From Bacilli bacterium (lineage in GTDB: Bacteria > Bacillota_I > Bacilli_A > RFN20 > CAG-449), in contig CAAEFC010000022.1 in NCBI GenBank assembly GCA_900755065.1, positions 28,808 to 92,807 on the forward strand: DNA of 64,000 bases. Reading direction: 5' to 3'. Shown here one piece after another: positions 60,613 through 64,000 of the stretch. The stretch's first letter is position 1; the number at the start of each line of letters is the position of its first letter. Below the pieces are notes generated by a model, which was not told where the DNA came from, did no database searches, and saw nothing but the letters and a program-made list of their open reading frames with translations. Both the position numbers and the translations under genes were made by a program.

Positions 60613-61514
60613 CGTTGACTTCTCCCGTCGATCAGAATTTCAAAAATTTCATAGAGCGTTTTAAGACCCAGCCACGTCGTCAGATCGTTCTTGTCCAAAG
60701 GCGGAGCGATCTCCACCAGATCCATCGCGACGACATTCTGCTTTCTGAAAATATGGCGGATGATCTTCAACACATCCAGACTGTGCAATCCGAACGGCTC
60801 GGGCGTTCCCGTTCCGGGCGCGAAACACGGGTCGTTGGCGTCGATGTCGTAAGAAAGATAAATCCAGTCATCGTCGTCGAACTTCTCTTCGATCCGCTGT
60901 AAAACCGTCTCAACGCCGTTTTTCAGAATGAACGAAGACGGATACACTTCGATTTCCGGATTTTGCCTGAAATACGCCGTCTCCTGCAATTCGTAACCCC
61001 GCATTCCGATCAGAAGCAGTTTCGACTTCTCATATCCGTGATCGATCGCTCTACGGATCGGGCAGGCGTGCGAAAGAGAACTCCCTTCGTAAACGTCGCA
61101 GATGTCCGGATGCGCGTCGATGTGAATGATTCCCGCTTTTTTCCCATGCTTTCGGGCAAATTCGAGAAAGGCTTTTTCCAGAGGAATCGCCACCGAATGA
61201 TCGCCACCGATGAAAAGATTCAGTTTGTCGCTTCGCAAGGTCGAAGAGACTTCCTTTTCGATCCGGCGGAAGTAGGTTGAGCAGTCCTCTTCCTCACAGA
61301 CGATATCTCCCCGATCGAAAATCTTACAGGCCGAAATATCCGCGCCGTCCATCGTCAAAGGCGGGAAATAGCGGGAAAGTTCCCGTATCCGCGACGGGGC
61401 TTCCGAAGCGCCTTTTCCGATCGAAGCGTTTTTGTCGTAAGGGATTCCCGTCAGAATGACTCTGCTCTTTTCTGAATCGTCGACCAGCAATCCGCGAAAA
61501 CCGTTATCTTTCAT
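60609..61514 (-). CDS. speB: Agmatinase-family ureohydrolase
   Basis: A binuclear manganese enzyme; agmatinase turns agmatine into putrescine and urea. The 301 residues show the three metal signatures: GGDHSV near 101-106, IIHIDAHPD near 128-136 with SHACP following, and SYDIDANDPCFAPG near 220-233. Arginase or formiminoglutamase are alternatives, but GTGTPEPFGL after the third motif is typical of agmatinases. It is the first of two genes, and its TGA overlaps the start of the SpeD-like gene. This suggests one pathway from arginine through agmatine. Confidence 0.88.
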   Translation of the reverse strand: MKDNGFRGLLVDDSEKSRVILTGIPYDKNASIGKGASEAPSRIRELSRYFPPLTMDGADISACKIFDRGDIVCEEEDCSTYFRRIEKEVSSTLRSDKLNLFIGGDHSVAIPLEKAFLEFARKHGKKAGIIHIDAHPDICDVYEGSSLSHACPIRRAIDHGYEKSKLLLIGMRGYELQETAYFRQNPEIEVYPSSFILKNGVETVLQRIEEKFDDDDWIYLSYDIDANDPCFAPGTGTPEPFGLHSLDVLKIIRHIFRKQNVVAMDLVEIAPPLDKNDLTTWLGLKTLYEIFEILIDGRSQR

Positions 61515-61779
61515 CTCTTCTATCTCCGTTTATACAAGGGTATTATTCTACTTTTTCAGGCACAATACAAGAAAAAAAACTCGGCAGTCTCTGATTTTAT
61601 GAAAGGCAGTTTTTTTCTTCTGAAAATGCAAAAAAGAAGAGGTAATGCCGCCGGAAAAGAGGTAAAATAGGCTTATGCAACCCTTAGTTGCGGAATTTTT
61701 CTGTAAATTCAACCTAAAATCGGTGGTCGCAACCGAGGCGAACCCCATACAATAGTAACCAGAAAAGGAGATAAAGTTT
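61515..61779 (+). promoter_or_regulatory. Divergent upstream region with dyad GCAAC-5-GTTGC
   Basis: The region separates speB from the XRE gene. A 15-base dyad lies at 61677-61691 (GCAAC, CCTTA, GTTGC), and another GCAAC occurs near 61729. A TACAAT at 61748-61753 could be the -10 for the XRE gene, with AAAGGAG before its ATG. The dyad is a candidate operator for autoregulation. Two GAGGTAA copies occur upstream. Confidence 0.4.
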
Positions 61780-62697
61780 ATGAACATCGAAATCGCAAAC
61801 CGCCTGCAAAAACTGAGAAAGGAAAAAGGTTACTCTCAGGAACAACTGGCCGACGCGCTGGGAATCTCCCGCCAGGCTGTATCCAAGTGGGAACGCGCGG
61901 AATCTTCCCCCGATACCGACAACCTGATCTGTCTGGCCAAACTCTACGGCATCTCGCTCGACGAATTGCTTTCCACCGATCAGAGTATCGAAGAAATCAA
62001 GCAGGAGCAGGAAGAAAAAGGAAAAGAAGAAACGGAAAACGCTGACGCGAAGAAAGAGGGCGATCACGTACAGATCAGCCTGAAAGGCATCGACGTTCTC
62101 TCCAAAGAGGGAGAGCACGTTCACGTCGGGTGGGACGGAATCCACGTCCACGACCATAAGAAGGACGAACACGTGGATATCTCGCCAAAAGGGATTCGTT
62201 TCAGGCACAAAAAAAAGAGCAAGGCCTTTCGTTACGCCGAAAATACGATCAACGGCGTGGTGGCGATCGGAACGGTTATCGCTTACATTCTGCTGGGCAT
62301 CTTTCTGGGACAATGGCATACGGCATGGATTCTCTTCTTCCTCATTCCGCTGGTAGCGACCCTGATCGAAGCGATCTATAAAAGAAAATTCACCGAATTC
62401 GGCTTTCCGATTCTCATCGTCGCGCTGTACCTGTATCTGGGCATGGTTCATCATTTATGGCACCCTTACTGGTTCCTCTTTCTCACCATTCCGCTGTACT
62501 ACATTCTGGTGAATCCCATCGACGATTGGATTCACCGGAAAGATCCTTCGATCTGCATCGAAGGCGACGATTGTAAGATTCACATCTCGGATATCGAAGA
62601 CGATGACGATGTGGAAGATTTAACGGAAAAAATCAAGAACAAGAGTTTTACGATCAATGTCGACGGCGATGAAATCCACATTGAAAATCGGGATTAA
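61780..62697 (+). CDS. XRE regulator fused to membrane and beta-repeat segments
   Basis: The 305-residue protein starts with an XRE helix-turn-helix domain (about 5-60; YSQEQLADALGISRQAVSKWERAESSPD). A Glu/Lys linker follows, then three short repeats of the type 'H-V-x-I/V-S/G-x-K/D-G-I-x-V/F' (about 92-142), rich in His (EHVHVGWDGIHVHDH). Four transmembrane helices (about 155-245) and a C-terminal acidic segment with two more such strands (CKIHISDIED, then FTINVDGDEIHIE) complete it. XRE regulators with membrane parts are known in Bacillota and sense envelope conditions; the His-rich repeats might bind metal or stack as a beta structure. A strong terminator follows. Confidence 0.85.
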   Translation: MNIEIANRLQKLRKEKGYSQEQLADALGISRQAVSKWERAESSPDTDNLICLAKLYGISLDELLSTDQSIEEIKQEQEEKGKEETENADAKKEGDHVQISLKGIDVLSKEGEHVHVGWDGIHVHDHKKDEHVDISPKGIRFRHKKKSKAFRYAENTINGVVAIGTVIAYILLGIFLGQWHTAWILFFLIPLVATLIEAIYKRKFTEFGFPILIVALYLYLGMVHHLWHPYWFLFLTIPLYYILVNPIDDWIHRKDPSICIEGDDCKIHISDIEDDDDVEDLTEKIKNKSFTINVDGDEIHIENRD

Positions 62698-62738
62698 CAA
62701 AAGCAAACTTGTGGACAATAAAGAAAAACGGACCAATC

Positions 62739-62774
62739 AAAAACAGGACTTCCGCCGAGGTCCTGTTTTCATTA
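62739..62774 (+). terminator. Terminator of the XRE gene
   Basis: AAAACAGGAC and GTCCTGTTTT form a perfect 10-bp stem around TTCCGCCGAG. Confidence 0.88.
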
Positions 62775-62877
62775 TTCTGTCGCGCTTTTCTGCATTCGTT
62801 TCATTCACGATGTTGTTTTCTGCCTATTGCACGATCGATCTTCTCTTTCTGATTTTCTTCCGGTTTTTTCCGGATTG

Positions 62878-64000
62878 TCAAATCCCTTCTTTCGTCAGAT
62901 TTTCGATGGCGTAAAGCGGAAGATTGACAAGCCAGGATTCCTTTTTATAATCCTGCATGGACGTTCTGACAGCCATTACGGGAGAGTACTTTTCCACGTA
63001 CATTCTGAGGCTTTTCGCGCGAAGATTGACTTCCGCCTTTACCTCAACGGGAACGACGGTCTCACCTGTATCCACGAGGAAATCGACTTCGCAACTCCCG
63101 TTATCATTGGTATAATAATACATGCTCCATTCGGAATGGGTAACCAATTGCTGAAGCACGTACTGCTCGGTCAAAGCGCCCTTGAATTCCACAAAAAGGT
63201 CATTCCCGTCGAGCAATACTTTTTTGCTCAGACCGACCATGCAACCCAATAGACCAACGTCCAATACAAACAACTTAAATGCTTTGATATCTTCGTACGC
63301 TTTCAACGGAAGGCGCCCCACGCTTACGCGGGTTACCTTGTGAACGAGTCCGCAATCGGTCAGCCACATCATTGCACTTTCATAATCCTTCGCTCTGGCG
63401 CCTTCACGCACCAAACCGTAAATAAACTTCTTGTTTTCCTTTGCAAGTTGTGAAGGAATGCTGTTCCAGATCATGCGGAGTTTAGGAACCGATTCGTTGG
63501 GGGCGTGTTTGGAAAAATCCTGTTCGTAGGCTTCAAGAATCCTTTTTTGTATCCTGCGAACCTCATCAAAATCCTTTTCATCTGCAAAGGACAGGACCGC
63601 TTCGGGCATGCCGCCGACAAAATAATAGTGCTTTAAAGAGTCGATCAAATCCTGTTTGAATGCTCTCATCATTGCATAATCGCCGGAATTCATCAGATCC
63701 ACATATTTTCCCTTACCCACAGCCATAAGAAATTCCTTAAAAGAAAGCGGATACAGATTGAGAAAATCGACCTTTCCTACGGGAAACGATGTGCCTTGAT
63801 GCAAAGCGATACCAAGCAAAGACCCGGCACAAATGATCGGATATTCGGGTGCATTTTCATAGAAATATTTCAAACTTGTCAAAGCACGGGGCACTTCCTG
63901 TATCTCGTCAAAAATGATCAGCGTGTTCCCGGGCGTGATTCGGACATCGGAATACAACTCCAATCCCATCAGAATTCTTCTGATTTCAAGATCGGAAGAA
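62878..64000 (-). CDS. AAA ATPase with DUF4143 domain, partial
   Basis: The frame is open through the right edge, so the N-terminus with Walker A is outside the window. The visible part has the Walker B region NTLIIFDEIQEVPRAL, then CAGSLLGIAL (sensor 1) and FLNLYPLSFKEFL, all typical of the AAA_14 domain. The DUF4143 C-terminal domain follows with an Rv/PD-(D/E)XK-like end: CEVDFLVDTGETVVPVEVKAE near the last 70 visible residues. This family is widespread in gut bacteria, often horizontally shared, and of unsettled function (possibly nuclease or toxin-like). The stop is 105 bases beyond the convergent XRE terminator. Confidence 0.92.
   Translation of the reverse strand, partial: SSDLEIRRILMGLELYSDVRITPGNTLIIFDEIQEVPRALTSLKYFYENAPEYPIICAGSLLGIALHQGTSFPVGKVDFLNLYPLSFKEFLMAVGKGKYVDLMNSGDYAMMRAFKQDLIDSLKHYYFVGGMPEAVLSFADEKDFDEVRRIQKRILEAYEQDFSKHAPNESVPKLRMIWNSIPSQLAKENKKFIYGLVREGARAKDYESAMMWLTDCGLVHKVTRVSVGRLPLKAYEDIKAFKLFVLDVGLLGCMVGLSKKVLLDGNDLFVEFKGALTEQYVLQQLVTHSEWSMYYYTNDNGSCEVDFLVDTGETVVPVEVKAEVNLRAKSLRMYVEKYSPVMAVRTSMQDYKKESWLVNLPLYAIENLTKEGI

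Noticed and set aside
1..64000. CRISPR arrays or prophage
   Set aside because: No regularly spaced repeats and no phage structural, integrase or transposase genes were seen.

Overview
The window reads as chromosome of a Bacillota cell of the Bacilli type (an uncultured RF39/Erysipelotrichia-like lineage is my best guess). Support comes from the gene set: SpoVS, YmdB, RNase Y and RicA, GpsB, RecU, DnaD, a long-form HPF, CdaA, a class A penicillin-binding protein, and an RNase P RNA with the Bacillus-type core. The class A PBP implies a peptidoglycan wall. TGA ends several genes (trpS for example), so the standard code is in use. A bile-salt-hydrolase-like enzyme suggests life in an animal gut. 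Local order partly matches Bacillus: gpsB-rnpB near recU-ponA, convergent to dnaD-nth; pgsA-cinA-recA; and rny-ymdB-spoVS-miaB-ricA.

Layout. 0-8.3 kb: partial maf, small membrane proteins, a CYTH protein, trpS, then a leftward run of a pseudouridine synthase, two unknown proteins, a phosphohexomutase and a small membrane protein. 8.3-13.4 kb: tRNA-Ser, a gene broken at a poly-C tract, hypothetical proteins, a HAD phosphatase, a short aspartokinase and hpf. 13.5-15.8 kb: metK, a 57-residue protein, a TSCPD protein and pduL. 16-24.4 kb: two heterodimeric ABC exporters around exoA, plus an acetyltransferase. 24.5-34.7 kb: recA, cinA, pgsA, rnpB, gpsB, a cysteine-rich protein, an exonuclease, recU, ponA, nth, dnaD, and a fused tRNA-nucleotidyltransferase/M19-dipeptidase gene. 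34.8-42.9 kb: tRNA-Val, cdaA, a SHOCT membrane protein, the choloylglycine hydrolase, and the RNase Y cluster. 42.9-47.7 kb: an AT-rich insert between 27-bp direct repeats at the 3' end of a TPR gene, then a thioredoxin-like protein and three membrane proteins. 47.8-48.0 kb: an independent structured RNA. 48-64 kb: galE, an anchored extracellular protein, asnS, a secreted Ig-like protein, transporters, an M29 aminopeptidase, an HtrA lipoprotein, a tandem AdoMet-decarboxylase-like protein coupled to agmatinase, a membrane-bound XRE regulator, and a partial AAA/DUF4143 ATPase.

How the genes fit together. There are modules for replication and repair (recA, recU, dnaD, nth, exoA), wall growth and division (ponA, gpsB, c-di-AMP synthesis), RNA turnover and modification (rny, ricA, ymdB, miaB, rnpB, a tRNA nucleotidyltransferase domain), and one short putative polyamine operon. 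The items I would examine first are the nucleotidyltransferase-dipeptidase fusion, the tandem SpeD-like/agmatinase pair, the small insertion that rebuilds the end of its host gene, and the unassigned RNA at 47.8 kb.
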